The notes under the pieces are model-generated. The model saw only the letters and a list, made by a program, of their open reading frames with translations, was not told where the DNA came from and searched no databases. The translations under genes and the position numbers were made by a program. A stretch of DNA of 64,000 nt, taken from NCBI RefSeq assembly GCF_002287375.1, contig NZ_NPOA01000013.1, forward strand, positions 62,001 through 126,000, read 5' to 3'. The DNA comes from Virgibacillus profundi. Lineage in GTDB: Bacteria > Bacillota > Bacilli > Bacillales > Amphibacillaceae. Of the stretch, positions 1 through 7,867 are shown piece after piece (position 1 is the first letter of the stretch; each line of letters starts with the position of its first letter).

Positions 1-2
1 AT

Positions 3-344
3 TCTAAAGTGCTCGAATCAAATGAGATTATTTATAATGCCAAATTGTTTATAAATGACAATTTAGCAAAACCATTAAAGCTAAGTGAAGTAGCAGACTA
101 CCTTCACGTTTCTGATCGTCATCTTTCAAGACTATTTACAAAACATCTCGATGTCACATTTACACAATTTGTACGTTCAGAAAAAATGAATAAAGCGGCT
201 ATATTACTTGCTACAACAGATTTGCCTATTAAAAAGGTTGCTCAAAAAGTTGGCTTTGATACGGTTCACTATTTTTCAAGTGTATTTAAAAAAGTAATGG
301 ATATTCCTCCAGGAGAATTTAGATCGAGATTACAATCAGATTAA
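3..344 (+). CDS. AraC-family transcriptional regulator, C-terminal part (cut by window edge)
   Basis: The reading frame is open to the left edge of the window, so only the C-terminal DNA-binding domain of a longer protein is visible. It carries the two helix-turn-helix units of the AraC/XylS family: the first around LKLSEVADYLHVSDRHLSRL and the second around PIKKVAQKVGFDTVHYFSSV, ending with the family's typical F-K-x5-PPGEFR tail. A GTG at position 9 could in principle start a short protein, but no ribosome binding site is visible and the frame continues upstream, so truncation by the window is more likely. It lies 59 bp before a ROK-family gene on the same strand and may be co-transcribed with it. 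The effector is unknown because the sensor domain is outside the window. Confidence 0.85.
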   Translation, partial: SKVLESNEIIYNAKLFINDNLAKPLKLSEVADYLHVSDRHLSRLFTKHLDVTFTQFVRSEKMNKAAILLATTDLPIKKVAQKVGFDTVHYFSSVFKKVMDIPPGEFRSRLQSD

Positions 345-403
345 ATAAATAAACCTTTTTTAATAATTTAAAAGTGGAACTTCAGTAGAAAGGTGAATAA
401 ATT

Positions 404-1330
404 ATGTCAAATCATTTAATGCTTGCCCTAGATGTAGGTGGGACTTTTATAAAAGGATGTATCATTGAAAATCATCAAATTCGTACGTCAACAATTAAAA
501 AATACCACACTTATTCATATCTAGATGCAGATGCAATTCTCAACAATTTCAAACTAATAATTGAAGATTTTTTTTACCAATATTTAAGAGATCACAACAA
601 AAAGAGTATTAACCGATTAAATATTGGGTTTACTTTTCCCGGGCCTTTTGATTATCAAAATGGTATTAGTTACGTAAAAGGCGTAGGAAAGTTTGATACA
701 TTATACGAAATGAATATCCGCGAAGAAATACTAAAGAGGTTACTCGCTGCAAGTCTTCCAGTGAATGATCAAATTAAAATTCGTTTTGAAAATGACTGCC
801 GTTTATTTGGGATCGGTGTGAGTGAGGAACTTTCAGAGCAAAAATTAATCTGTTTAACAATTGGAACAGGATTAGGATCTGCCTATTTAGAAAAAGGGAA
901 AATTTTAAAAGACAAAAAAGGCATCCCGCCAGAAGGGTACCTTTATCAAGTACCCTATAAAAAGTCAATCGTAGATGATTATTTTTCGATAAGAGGAATT
1001 CTCAAATTAGCTTTATCTAAAGGAATTGATATTGATCGTTACAATACCGTAAAAGATATTTCTCTTCTTGCAAAAGAAAAGGATAATTCAGCTATTCAAA
1101 CTTTTGAAACTTTCGGAAATAACCTAGCTGAAATGTTAGAACCTCATATTCAATCTTTTCAACCAGATAAGATTGTATTAGGAGGGCAAATTTCAAAAAG
1201 CTTCGACTTATTTGGCAATCCTTTACGAAAAGTCGCTCATCAAAATAATAGTGATGCAATAGCCTTGAAAGACGAACTTTATTACACTTTCAAAGGAATT
1301 GATTTAATTTTCAATAATAATGATCATTAA
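404..1330 (+). CDS. ROK-family protein (putative sugar kinase)
   Basis: This 308-residue protein starts with LALDVGGTFIKGCI, the phosphate-1 ATP-binding loop of the actin-like ROK (repressor, ORF, kinase) family, and has the second phosphate loop LTIGTGLGSAY and an adenosine-type motif VLGGQIS near residue 260. No N-terminal helix-turn-helix is present, so a cytoplasmic sugar kinase is favoured over a repressor. The catalytic Asp of family kinases probably corresponds to the ENDCRLFG segment. The Cys-rich zinc motif typical of many ROK glucokinases is not evident, making this a divergent member whose sugar cannot be named. A ribosome binding site, AAAGGTG, precedes the ATG. It follows an AraC-type regulator and ends at a strong hairpin terminator. 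Confidence 0.8.
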   Translation: MSNHLMLALDVGGTFIKGCIIENHQIRTSTIKKYHTYSYLDADAILNNFKLIIEDFFYQYLRDHNKKSINRLNIGFTFPGPFDYQNGISYVKGVGKFDTLYEMNIREEILKRLLAASLPVNDQIKIRFENDCRLFGIGVSEELSEQKLICLTIGTGLGSAYLEKGKILKDKKGIPPEGYLYQVPYKKSIVDDYFSIRGILKLALSKGIDIDRYNTVKDISLLAKEKDNSAIQTFETFGNNLAEMLEPHIQSFQPDKIVLGGQISKSFDLFGNPLRKVAHQNNSDAIALKDELYYTFKGIDLIFNNNDH

Positions 1331-1370
1331 TTAATATTTGGCATTTTTTAGCATTATATTGATGCTTATG

Positions 1371-1412
1371 GTTTCGTGCAAACGGAAATCTGTCGTTTGC
1401 ACGAAACATTTT
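1371..1412 (+). terminator. Rho-independent terminator after the ROK gene
   Basis: A 14-bp perfect inverted repeat (GTTTCGTGCAAACG and its complement) with a short loop is followed by ATTTTTATT. It lies 40 bp after the ROK stop codon. Confidence 0.85.
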
Positions 1413-1485
1413 TATTAGGTAAGCGTCAAATAAATCACACGTTTCAATTGCTATTCACTCATGGGATAATCATTTTAGAAATTAA

Positions 1486-1686
1486 TCAGGATCCCGGATT
1501 TGCAGCCAATTTTTCTAAACTTACTTGAGATCCCCATGCCCCTGCCACACAACGCGTCCACGACATTACAGCTCCCTTTGAAGCAGAGTAAACTGCATTT
1601 GTTGGGTAAGTTATAAGCCCAATTAAATCTCCGGTAAATTCCTTTGCATTTTTCCCTTTTTCTGAAATTTCATTTGTTATTTTATA
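1486..1686 (-). pseudogene. Fragment of a short-chain dehydrogenase/reductase
   Basis: One frame of the minus strand encodes about 66 residues without a start codon, bounded by stops. It contains NAVYSASKGAVMSWTRCVAG, which matches the catalytic YxxxK segment and following helix of SDR enzymes of the 3-oxoacyl-ACP reductase type. The N-terminal nucleotide-binding part and the C-terminal third are missing. It is therefore a gene relic rather than a small gene. An intact SDR lies at the other end of the window, but that protein lacks the YxxxK motif, so the fragment is not derived from it. Confidence 0.7.
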
Positions 1687-1743
1687 TTAAGTAGCTTCAA
1701 CTGTTTTCTGTTTACAGATAGATCCTAGTGGGGAGCATATAGC

Positions 1744-2100
1744 GGGAAGTGACAGGCACCTAAAAAAAGAAACAAAAACAATAATTTGTCTTCACTCCCT
1801 TTACTAATGGTATAAATATTTCTCTAATGCTTCATGATCATTGTGATCTGTTAGTATACTTATTGCCCAATTATAGGCAGTTTCATGAAATCCCATGCTA
1901 TCCTCCATTAATGACTCTTCTACTTCTGACCTCTTTATTAAGTTCATAGCTTCATCTTTACATTTACCAAACTCATTAATTAATTCATGGGCTATACGAT
2001 TAATGATTAGATTAATTTCATTAAGAGGTTCCGAACTTTTATTTGTACTCAACATTCTATCACCTCCAATATTTTTAAAAATTCAGCAGCTCCGTTTGGT
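1744..2100 (-). repeat. Direct repeat, copy 1 (about 350 bp)
   Basis: This segment, starting with a GTGACAGGCACC-type motif and covering the 83-residue ORF and its upstream end, is nearly identical to 14197-14553 in the same orientation. The two copies flank the whole TRAP/UxaA cluster. Confidence 0.85.
1804..2055 (-). CDS. Small conserved helical protein of unknown function (copy 1)
   Basis: This 83-residue soluble protein is not recognised. It is predicted mostly alpha-helical (an EINLIINRIAHELINEF helix, then EAMNLIKRSEVEESLM) and ends in LTDHNDHEALEKYLYH. A paralogue at 14255-14506 differs at only a few positions; that duplication and retention of the frame suggest it was functional until recently. 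The ATG sits in an ATGTTGA overlap with the stop codon of a decayed upstream frame and has GGAGGTGAT upstream, so it was probably translationally coupled to that partner. Small acidic helical proteins in such settings are often immunity proteins or antitoxins, but this is only inference from context. Confidence 0.55.
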   Translation of the reverse strand: MLSTNKSSEPLNEINLIINRIAHELINEFGKCKDEAMNLIKRSEVEESLMEDSMGFHETAYNWAISILTDHNDHEALEKYLYH

Positions 2101-2158
2101 AATTTTAATTGTTCCCACCCGATTAAATCTTTAATCCTAAGATAAAATTCGGGTAGTG
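2049..2158 (-). pseudogene. Remnant of the upstream partner of the 83-residue protein (copy 1)
   Basis: A minus-strand frame encodes LRIKDLIGWEQLK joined directly to LPNGAAEFLK and stops in the ATGTTGA overlap with the 83-residue gene. The second copy of this locus (14517-14790) has the same two ends separated by about 50 additional codons, so copy 1 has an internal deletion of roughly 150-200 bp. No start codon with a ribosome binding site is visible. Function is unknown. Confidence 0.5.
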
Positions 2159-2161
2159 GTA

Positions 2162-2488
2162 CTAAATAATACCCCGATCAATAAAATCAGAAAATGCTTC
2201 ATTACCTTTAACTGCTTGGACAATATTTTTAACAACTTCTATATCAATACCACACTGGTATAAGCTATCTGGATCGAGATCTAATTCTCCTGGCCAGGAT
2301 ACGGTTTGTAATTCTTCATCCACAAAAGCCTTTTCAAAAAAAGTTTGCTTCTTTAATTTTTCCAGAACACCTTGCATCATTGGGTTAATATTTCCTAATT
2401 TACGGGTACCATCATCAAAATCAATCAATAACCAACCCTTTAGCCCGGGTACTACTTTTACTTTACTAATTAATGCCATAACTAACAC
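2162..2488 (-). CDS. DUF2442-family protein
   Basis: The 108-residue protein has the DUF2442 pattern: a beta-rich start (KVVPGLKGWLLIDFDDGTRK), a middle segment with FEKAFVDEELQTVSWPGELD, and an LDPDSLYQCG end. In this family the W-P-x-x-x-D-L-x-P-x-x-L-Y signature is the most conserved part. Family members are commonly encoded beside DUF4160 proteins and are suspected, not shown, to form toxin-antitoxin-like pairs. The ATG is preceded by AGGAGGTGTTAGTTATGGC; the second ATG (codon 4) has better spacing. Its start overlaps the end of a small upstream ORF by 7 bp, consistent with a pair. Confidence 0.7.
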   Translation of the reverse strand: MLVMALISKVKVVPGLKGWLLIDFDDGTRKLGNINPMMQGVLEKLKKQTFFEKAFVDEELQTVSWPGELDLDPDSLYQCGIDIEVVKNIVQAVKGNEAFSDFIDRGII

Positions 2489-2730
2489 CTCCTAGTATAA
2501 AGGGGGAATTTTATTAGGCTGACGCCTTCGGTATTGCATCTATTCCACACTTTTATAATATCATTTCTATTTATTTCAAGCCATTTAAGAACATCTTGTT
2601 GATCCACAGAACCCTGCAGTGGTTTGTTTGTAACTGCTGGTGCCTCGAACAAAAGGAAAAGAAGCATCAAATGTATTATTAGATCCGAAATAAAAAAATA
2701 GCTAGAACCAATGAACCTATTTATTTTCAT
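2482..2730 (-). pseudogene. DUF4160-like C-terminal remnant upstream of the DUF2442 gene
   Basis: The frame encodes 82 residues. Only the C-terminal part (DVLKWLEINRNDIIKVWNRC and following) looks like a real protein: it resembles the last helix of DUF4160 proteins, the usual partners of DUF2442. The first 30 residues lie inside a 21-bp inverted repeat and read as an unlikely hydrophobic stretch. The His-rich N-terminal motif of DUF4160 is missing. It is best read as a truncated partner gene whose front has been replaced. The assignment rests on position next to DUF2442 and the short C-terminal similarity only. Confidence 0.4.
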
Positions 2731-2746
2731 TAGTTCTAGCTATTTT
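2695..2746. repeat. 21-bp inverted repeat (hairpin)
   Basis: AAAATAGCTAGAACCAATGAA at 2695-2715 pairs with 2726-2746 with one mismatch and a 10-base loop. T and A runs on the flanks allow a terminator in either direction; it could also be the end of a small mobile repeat. Confidence 0.7.
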
Positions 2747-2876
2747 AATCTCCTCATATTTTATAACCTAACACTGACTTGATATACGGCAAGTTTTAAT
2801 CGGATGACAGCATCCTACCGATATGAGGTTTTATTGATTTACTATCTTATCTAGTACATTTACCATTACTTGACTA

Positions 2877-3059
2877 TCAACAATACCTATCAAAATACTT
2901 TAGAGGGTCTTTTGGTGCTGTTGTTGTAATTTCAGCAAAGGTTATTGTATGCTCATCTGAATCATCTATTATATAAAACAGGTCGATTCTTGGACTGTCC
3001 GCTAGTCCCTTTAAAGTAAGTACACTTCTGCTACTTATGTCTCCTAAAAAACTTGCCAA
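2877..3059 (-). CDS. Small ORF, unknown (60 residues)
   Basis: This short soluble protein, starting with TTG, is preceded by AGGTAGG at suitable spacing; the ribosome binding site overlaps the stop of the upstream small gene, suggesting coupling. The sequence has strand-turn-strand character (RIDLFYIIDDSDEHTITFAE) and ends abruptly at DPLKYFDRYC. It may be the end of a larger decayed gene. No family is recognised. Confidence 0.35.
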   Translation of the reverse strand: MASFLGDISSRSVLTLKGLADSPRIDLFYIIDDSDEHTITFAEITTTAPKDPLKYFDRYC

Positions 3060-3067
3060 GTATTATC

Positions 3068-3217
3068 CTACCTACCTTTATACCATTCTCGATGTAAAGG
3101 ATTTTTTGGATCAAGTTCAATTTTGCCGTTTTCACCAGATTTAAGAACTGGTAAATTGTTCTTTATCAATTTCATTTCTTTTCTTAAATCTGCTAATTTA
3201 TCCGCAGTCATTGCCAT
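3068..3217 (-). CDS. Small ORF, unknown (49 residues)
   Basis: The ATG at 3217 is chosen because GAGGAGAAGGAT precedes it; a longer frame to 3253 would start inside that ribosome binding site. The peptide is charged and helical (TADKLADLRKEMKLIKNNL) with a C-terminal LDPKNPLHREWYKG tail. It overlaps the translation signals of the next ORF (2877-3059), so the two resemble a coupled antitoxin-toxin or immunity-type pair in layout, but no family similarity supports that. Confidence 0.4.
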   Translation of the reverse strand: MAMTADKLADLRKEMKLIKNNLPVLKSGENGKIELDPKNPLHREWYKGR

Positions 3218-3343
3218 ATCCTTCTCCTCCTCATTCTTACACATGCACATCACATCCTTTTTTAGTATGTATATGCAATGTTACCTTTAGTTACTAATAG
3301 CATAGCATAATTAGCATTTTTTACGAAATTGATTATACATGAA

Positions 3344-3379
3344 AAACCATCCTTTCGTTTAGTTACCAAAGGATGGTTT
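3344..3379 (-). terminator. Terminator of the TRAP/UxaA operon
   Basis: A 12-bp perfect stem (AAACCATCCTTT with AAAGGATGGTTT), loop of 12 bases and T-rich 3' side lies about 100 bp after the last gene of the operon on the minus strand. An ORF at 3262-3453 spans this hairpin and is not credible. Confidence 0.8.
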
Positions 3380-3479
3380 AAGTTAGCATGAATACAAGGT
3401 TTTAATAATAACCAGGAATTAATAATTAACCCTATTTGTGCATTTTGTGTCATTAATGTAGGGGTCTCACTCTATAATT

Positions 3480-4232
3480 CTATTCCACAAAATTCGTTAG
3501 TCTACCAATTCCTTCAAGTTCAATATCTATTCGGTCCCCAGCTTTCAGGTTACCAATGCCGCCTGGAGTTCCCGTTAAAATTACATCTCCTTGTTCTAAA
3601 GTCATTATACTAGACACAAATTGAATTATATCTCCTACAGAAAACACCATATCATCTGTATTAGAATCCTGCTTCAACTCTCCATTTTGCCATAATTTAA
3701 TTTCCAGATTGTCTGGATCCAAATTTGTTTCAATATAGGGACCTACTGGTTTATATGTGTCAAATGATTTGGCACGAGTGAATTGACCATCTTTTTTTTG
3801 TAGATAGCGATTTGAAACATCATTCGCACAAGTATAACCTAATACAAATTCTTTATAATTATCCTTATCTAAATTTTTTGCCTTTTTCTTAATAATAATT
3901 GCAAGTTCTGCTTCATAATCGATCGGATCTTTTTTGTTATCTAGAATAATACTTTCATTATGACCAGTCACTGCACTAGGTGAACACATGAAAATGAGAG
4001 GTTCCTCAGGAATTGCCATTTTTGATTCTTTTGCATGTAAGGCATAATTCAATCCTACACAAATTAACTTTCTTGGTTGAACCGGAGACAATAAAGTTAT
4101 TTCTTCTAACTCTTTATCTGCATCTGCAAGTTCAAAGTTCTCGAAAATATTTCCTTTGATTGGATATACTCTGTTATTTTTAACAACCCCATAGGTCTCT
4201 GTTTTTCCATCCGAATAGTATGCTATCTTCAT
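3480..4232 (-). CDS. Fumarylacetoacetate hydrolase (FAH) family enzyme
   Basis: The 250-residue cytoplasmic protein has the FAH fold signature: DYEAELAIIIKKKA with metal-ligand Glu residues, YTCANDVSNR, AKSFDTYKPVGP and the final LTGTPGGIG. Relatives hydrolyse or decarboxylate beta-diketo or oxo acids such as 2,4-diketo-3-deoxy sugar acids, acylpyruvates or 2-oxo-hept-3-ene-dioate; Mg2+ or Mn2+ is used. As last gene of an operon with a sugar-acid-type dehydratase and TRAP transporter, a role cleaving a 2,4-dioxo acid to pyruvate plus another acid is a reasonable inference. AAAGGAATT precedes the ATG. Exact substrate unknown. Confidence 0.85.
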   Translation of the reverse strand: MKIAYYSDGKTETYGVVKNNRVYPIKGNIFENFELADADKELEEITLLSPVQPRKLICVGLNYALHAKESKMAIPEEPLIFMCSPSAVTGHNESIILDNKKDPIDYEAELAIIIKKKAKNLDKDNYKEFVLGYTCANDVSNRYLQKKDGQFTRAKSFDTYKPVGPYIETNLDPDNLEIKLWQNGELKQDSNTDDMVFSVGDIIQFVSSIMTLEQGDVILTGTPGGIGNLKAGDRIDIELEGIGRLTNFVE

Positions 4233-4257
4233 TATTAGAATTCCTTTCTATTAATTA

Positions 4258-5064
4258 TTACTCAAAATAAGATTTTAACGTTTGATAGCTACGTTCAATA
4301 GCCAAACTAGAATTAGGCTTTTGGAAGCTCTCGATTGTAATGTATTTATTATAATTAAACTGTTTTAATATCATCATTATTATATTAAAATCATAATCAC
4401 CAACACCTGGTGGGAATCGGTTAGAATCACATACATGAAAATGCCAAAAATAAGGTTCGACATTTTGAATAGTATCAGATAAGATTTCCCCTTCTGTTAA
4501 CATGTGTTCAAGATCCAACATGATACCCACATTATTAAGATCAATTTCTTTAACAAATGCATGCATTTCCTTTGCTGTTAATAAGTAATTTGCATGATTT
4601 CTGTTAACAGGTTCCATGACTATTGGGACGTGGGGATATGCCTCGGCACATTCAATAATTGCTTCTTTCACCCATTTTACAGTCATTTCTTTAGGAATGT
4701 TAGCTGTAAACCTTCCACGTAATCTTCCAACATTCACCATAGAATCATATGTTTCAGCCATCTGTAAACAAGCTTTCATCCTATCAATCGCTTCTTTTCT
4801 AACACGTGAGTCACTGTCTGCAAAAGAAACCATATCTTCGCCATACACTTCACCGGTACAAATCGCAGGAACGTCTAATTCCAAATCTCTTACAATGTTC
4901 CTTAGTTTCTTTTGATCTAATTCTCTTGGATCACGTACTAAAAATTCGACTCCAGTGTAACCCATTTTTTTAATTCGGAATAGTACCTCAGCCATATCTC
5001 CTTGAACTGCTGTTACTTCAGAATGAGTTACATCTGGAGTTGCATACATATATGCTAATTTCAC
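4258..5064 (-). CDS. Sugar phosphate isomerase/epimerase-like TIM-barrel protein
   Basis: This 268-residue protein belongs to the AP endonuclease 2/xylose-isomerase-like TIM barrel family. Candidate metal ligands are VMEPVNR (Glu), MLDLEHM (Asp and His), HFHVCDSNR (His, Asp) and ITIESFQKP (Glu). Relatives include hydroxypyruvate isomerase, tagatose/psicose epimerases and 3-dehydroshikimate dehydratase. The GTG start overlaps the stop of the UxaA large-subunit gene by four bases (GTGA), with GAGGAG upstream, giving tight coupling. In this operon it may isomerise or epimerise the sugar acid or its keto intermediate; which reaction it performs cannot be read from the sequence. Confidence 0.8.
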   Translation of the reverse strand: MKLAYMYATPDVTHSEVTAVQGDMAEVLFRIKKMGYTGVEFLVRDPRELDQKKLRNIVRDLELDVPAICTGEVYGEDMVSFADSDSRVRKEAIDRMKACLQMAETYDSMVNVGRLRGRFTANIPKEMTVKWVKEAIIECAEAYPHVPIVMEPVNRNHANYLLTAKEMHAFVKEIDLNNVGIMLDLEHMLTEGEILSDTIQNVEPYFWHFHVCDSNRFPPGVGDYDFNIIMMILKQFNYNKYITIESFQKPNSSLAIERSYQTLKSYFE

Positions 5065-6260
5065 TGAGCCATTCTCCTCTTCTTCATTTCTTTGTGGATA
5101 GCTTCTTTCTTTACCACACTTACATTTGGAATTGAAAATTCCTGGATAAGTGAATATTCCGATTTAGCCTTTTCTCCATTAGATACTTTCATTACTAAAT
5201 CAACAATTTCTTTACCAACTTCTTCAAGTGACTTTTTCCCTTCGATGATATCCCCAGCACTAATATCAAGATCTTCCTGTAATTTATTAAAAGTACTGTT
5301 ATTAGAACATATTTTTAATACAGGGGCTATTGGAGAGCCAGTTGGTGTACCTTTTCCGGTAGTGAATAAAACTACTTGTGCACCCCCGGCAACTTTACCA
5401 GTTACGGATGCAATATCAAACCCTGGTGTATCCATTATGATTACACCTTTTTCAGATGGAGTCTCTCCATAATCTACTACCTGATTAATTGTGCTGCTTC
5501 CAGCCTTATAAATACAACCTAAGGATTTTTCTTCGATTGTTGTCAAACCACCTTCAATATTCCCAGGTGCAATAAAGATACCACTATCATCTTCCGTTGA
5601 AAGTGATAGTTCTATTTCATATTTTTTGATCATTGTTAATAAATCATTTTTCAACTCATCATCTTTAGCTCTACGTGCCAAAACACTCTCTGCACCTACC
5701 ATTTCAGTTACTTCAGATAAAACAACAGTTCCATTATTATTTACAATAATATCTGCAGCTTCACCTACAGCCGGGTTAGCAGTTAGGCCCGAAAATGCAT
5801 CTGAAGAGCCACATTCCAAAGCAATAATTAGGTCTGATAAATGCCCTGAAACCTTCTCTTGCTTTGATAATTCTTTTTGAAACCCTTTAACAATTTCTGT
5901 TCCCTTTCTTGTAGAGGTTCTGGAGCCTCCTACATCTTGCACAACTAGGATTTCAACAGGTTTATTAGTTTTACTAACTTCCTCATATATTCTTTTACTT
6001 GAAGCAGTTTCACAACCTAAACTAACAATTAGAACCGCACCAACATTTGCATTTTTACCATGACCAATAAAAGTATCTTCTGTAACTCTATTTTCTTCGG
6101 CATCAAATGTACAACCATATGGATGTAGAAAAGATACCGCACCTGTTTGATAAGAAATATCCATAGCTACACGATTTACACATGTTACAGTTGGAATTAT
6201 CAAGACATGATTTCGAATACCAAAAGAACCATTTTCCCGTCGATAACCTAATATTTCCAT
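5061..6260 (-). CDS. UxaA-family dehydratase, large subunit (altronate/galactarate dehydratase type)
   Basis: The protein begins MEILGYRRENGSFGIRNHVL, the start of the UxaA/GarD C-terminal catalytic domain, and has conserved family segments HPYGCTF, SLGCETAS, ALECGSSDAFSGLTANPAVG and FTTGKGTPTGSP. Family enzymes dehydrate hexonates or aldarates to 2-keto-3-deoxy acids using Fe2+; sulfolactate sulfo-lyase SuyB is also a member. Start at 6260 is preferred over 6278 because AAAGGAAG lies at good spacing only before the second ATG. It is 24 bp after the SAF-domain small-subunit gene, the split arrangement known for such enzymes. The substrate is unresolved between a sugar acid and another hydroxy acid. 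Confidence 0.85.
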   Translation of the reverse strand: MEILGYRRENGSFGIRNHVLIIPTVTCVNRVAMDISYQTGAVSFLHPYGCTFDAEENRVTEDTFIGHGKNANVGAVLIVSLGCETASSKRIYEEVSKTNKPVEILVVQDVGGSRTSTRKGTEIVKGFQKELSKQEKVSGHLSDLIIALECGSSDAFSGLTANPAVGEAADIIVNNNGTVVLSEVTEMVGAESVLARRAKDDELKNDLLTMIKKYEIELSLSTEDDSGIFIAPGNIEGGLTTIEEKSLGCIYKAGSSTINQVVDYGETPSEKGVIIMDTPGFDIASVTGKVAGGAQVVLFTTGKGTPTGSPIAPVLKICSNNSTFNKLQEDLDISAGDIIEGKKSLEEVGKEIVDLVMKVSNGEKAKSEYSLIQEFSIPNVSVVKKEAIHKEMKKRRMAQ

Positions 6261-6284
6261 ATTAATCTTCCTTTCCATTATAAT

Positions 6285-6581
6285 TTAAACTTCTTCTTTC
6301 AATCGTCTACCTTTCTTACCCCAACAATTATGCACATGCACCCAATGACCCGCATGGATAGCCTCTGTAGCTTCTCCAATTACTTCTCCATATTTATATA
6401 TTTCTCCACCCTCAGCAATATCTTTGATAGCAATCTTATGTCCACTAGGTATTTTTTCTTTAACTTTTATTGAAATAAGTTGTTGATTTCCGGTAATTAA
6501 CACTGTATCACCTGGTGCTAAATCAACAGCAGATGTTGCCACTTGGTCAATCTGAGTAATTTGAATAGCTGTTTTTTTCAT
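6285..6581 (-). CDS. UxaA-family dehydratase, small subunit (SAF domain)
   Basis: The 98-residue protein is a stand-alone SAF domain, the N-terminal module of altronate/galactarate dehydratases: VDLAPGDTVLITG, a KVKEKIPSGHKIAIKDI strand pair with IAEGGEIYKYGEVIGEAT, and a final HAGHWVHVHN His-rich motif likely to take part in metal binding. It is directly upstream of the large subunit, so the two probably form a heteromeric enzyme like SuyAB. AAGGAGTG precedes the ATG. It follows the TRAP large permease by 14 bp. Confidence 0.88.
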   Translation of the reverse strand: MKKTAIQITQIDQVATSAVDLAPGDTVLITGNQQLISIKVKEKIPSGHKIAIKDIAEGGEIYKYGEVIGEATEAIHAGHWVHVHNCWGKKGRRLKEEV

Positions 6582-6595
6582 TAAATAACACTCCT

Positions 6596-7867
6596 TTATA
6601 ATAAATTTGCTAATGAAGTAGAAAGGCTCGGGAAAAATATAGTAATTATCAAGACAAAAACCATTACTGCCAGAAATGGAATAACTGCCTTAGAAGAATG
6701 TAGCAGATCTACTTTAGCTATTTTTGATGCTGTAATCAGCGTTACACCTAGAGGGGGTGTATTTGAGCCAATACACAAGTTCACAGCAAACATAACTCCG
6801 AAATGCACTGGGTTAACATCGTAATATCCAATTACTGGCATTAAAATTGGTATTAGAATAAGAATAAGTGCATTACTTTCCATAAAAGTTCCTAATATCA
6901 ACAACAAAATATTGATTAAAATTAGAAATATTATCGCACTTGGTGAGATACTAACGAAAAACTCAGTAATTGCCTGAGGAATCTGCTCAGCGGTTAAGAT
7001 CCAACCTAAAAGGTTAGAAACACCTATAATTAAAAGTATTGGAGCTGATATAGTAATTGTTTGCATAGCTATAGTAGAGATTTTTGATAGCTTAACTTCC
7101 CTATAGATAAATACCGATAATACAAAAGCGTAAACAACTCCTAAGACCGCTGCTTCTGTAACTGTTACAATTCCGCTGAAAATACCACCTAGAATAATAA
7201 CCGGGAGTAGAAGAGGTGGAATAGAATGTAATAAAGAAATACCAACTTCTCCTAAAGAAGCTCTTTCTCCTTTTCCATAATTATTTTTTTTACTAATTAT
7301 AATTGACACAATCACTAGCCCTGCAGCTAATATTAACCCTGGAATAAATCCTCCAATTAGCAAAGCTCCAATTGAGATATTTCCAGTTGCCCCTATAATT
7401 ACCATTGTTAAACTTGGTGGAATTAATGTTCCCAATATGCCACTTGTTCCTTGAAGTGCAGCTGAAAAAGCTGGGTCATTTCCTTTTTTCTTCATTTCAG
7501 GCAACAAAATAGACCCTATTGCAGCAGTAACGCCAAGAGCGGATCCTGATAACGCCCCGAACATAGCACTACTTACAACCATTGTTGATGCTAATCCTCC
7601 ACGAATATGACCGATTAAAGCATTAGCAAGCCTCATTAAACGTTGTGTGATTCCGCCATGTTCCATCAATACTCCAGCAAAAACAAAAAGGGGCAAAGCC
7701 AAGAAAGGATAAGAGAAAACACCCATTGTTGTTCTTTGAGCTATTAAAGCAAGACTCATATCATTGGTAATAATGTAGATTAAACATGTAATTCCTATTG
7801 AATAAGCAATCGGGACCTTTAGCAGTATTAACACAAATAACATGATCAAAATAATTAAAAAGGTCAT
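6596..7867 (-). CDS. TRAP transporter large permease (DctM family)
   Basis: This 423-residue integral membrane protein has about 12 hydrophobic segments and the DctM hallmarks: LPLFVFAGVLMEHGGI, SALSGSALGVTAAIGS, GTLIPPSLTMVIIG and the C-terminal NLCIGSNTPPLGVTL. It forms the ion-coupled channel of a tripartite ATP-independent periplasmic-type transporter with the DctQ and DctP proteins encoded just upstream. Its ATG overlaps the DctQ stop (ATGA). In this operon it should import the acid metabolised by the UxaA/TIM-barrel/FAH enzymes. Confidence 0.93.
   Translation of the reverse strand: MTFLIILIMLFVLILLKVPIAYSIGITCLIYIITNDMSLALIAQRTTMGVFSYPFLALPLFVFAGVLMEHGGITQRLMRLANALIGHIRGGLASTMVVSSAMFGALSGSALGVTAAIGSILLPEMKKKGNDPAFSAALQGTSGILGTLIPPSLTMVIIGATGNISIGALLIGGFIPGLILAAGLVIVSIIISKKNNYGKGERASLGEVGISLLHSIPPLLLPVIILGGIFSGIVTVTEAAVLGVVYAFVLSVFIYREVKLSKISTIAMQTITISAPILLIIGVSNLLGWILTAEQIPQAITEFFVSISPSAIIFLILINILLLILGTFMESNALILILIPILMPVIGYYDVNPVHFGVMFAVNLCIGSNTPPLGVTLITASKIAKVDLLHSSKAVIPFLAVMVFVLIITIFFPSLSTSLANLL

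Noticed and set aside
774-968. 64-residue minus-strand ORF inside the ROK gene
   Set aside because: Antisense shadow of a well-supported coding region, with no start signal.
3262-3453. 63-residue minus-strand ORF downstream of the FAH gene
   Set aside because: It spans the 12-bp hairpin terminator at 3344-3379 and has no ribosome binding site; it is read as chance.
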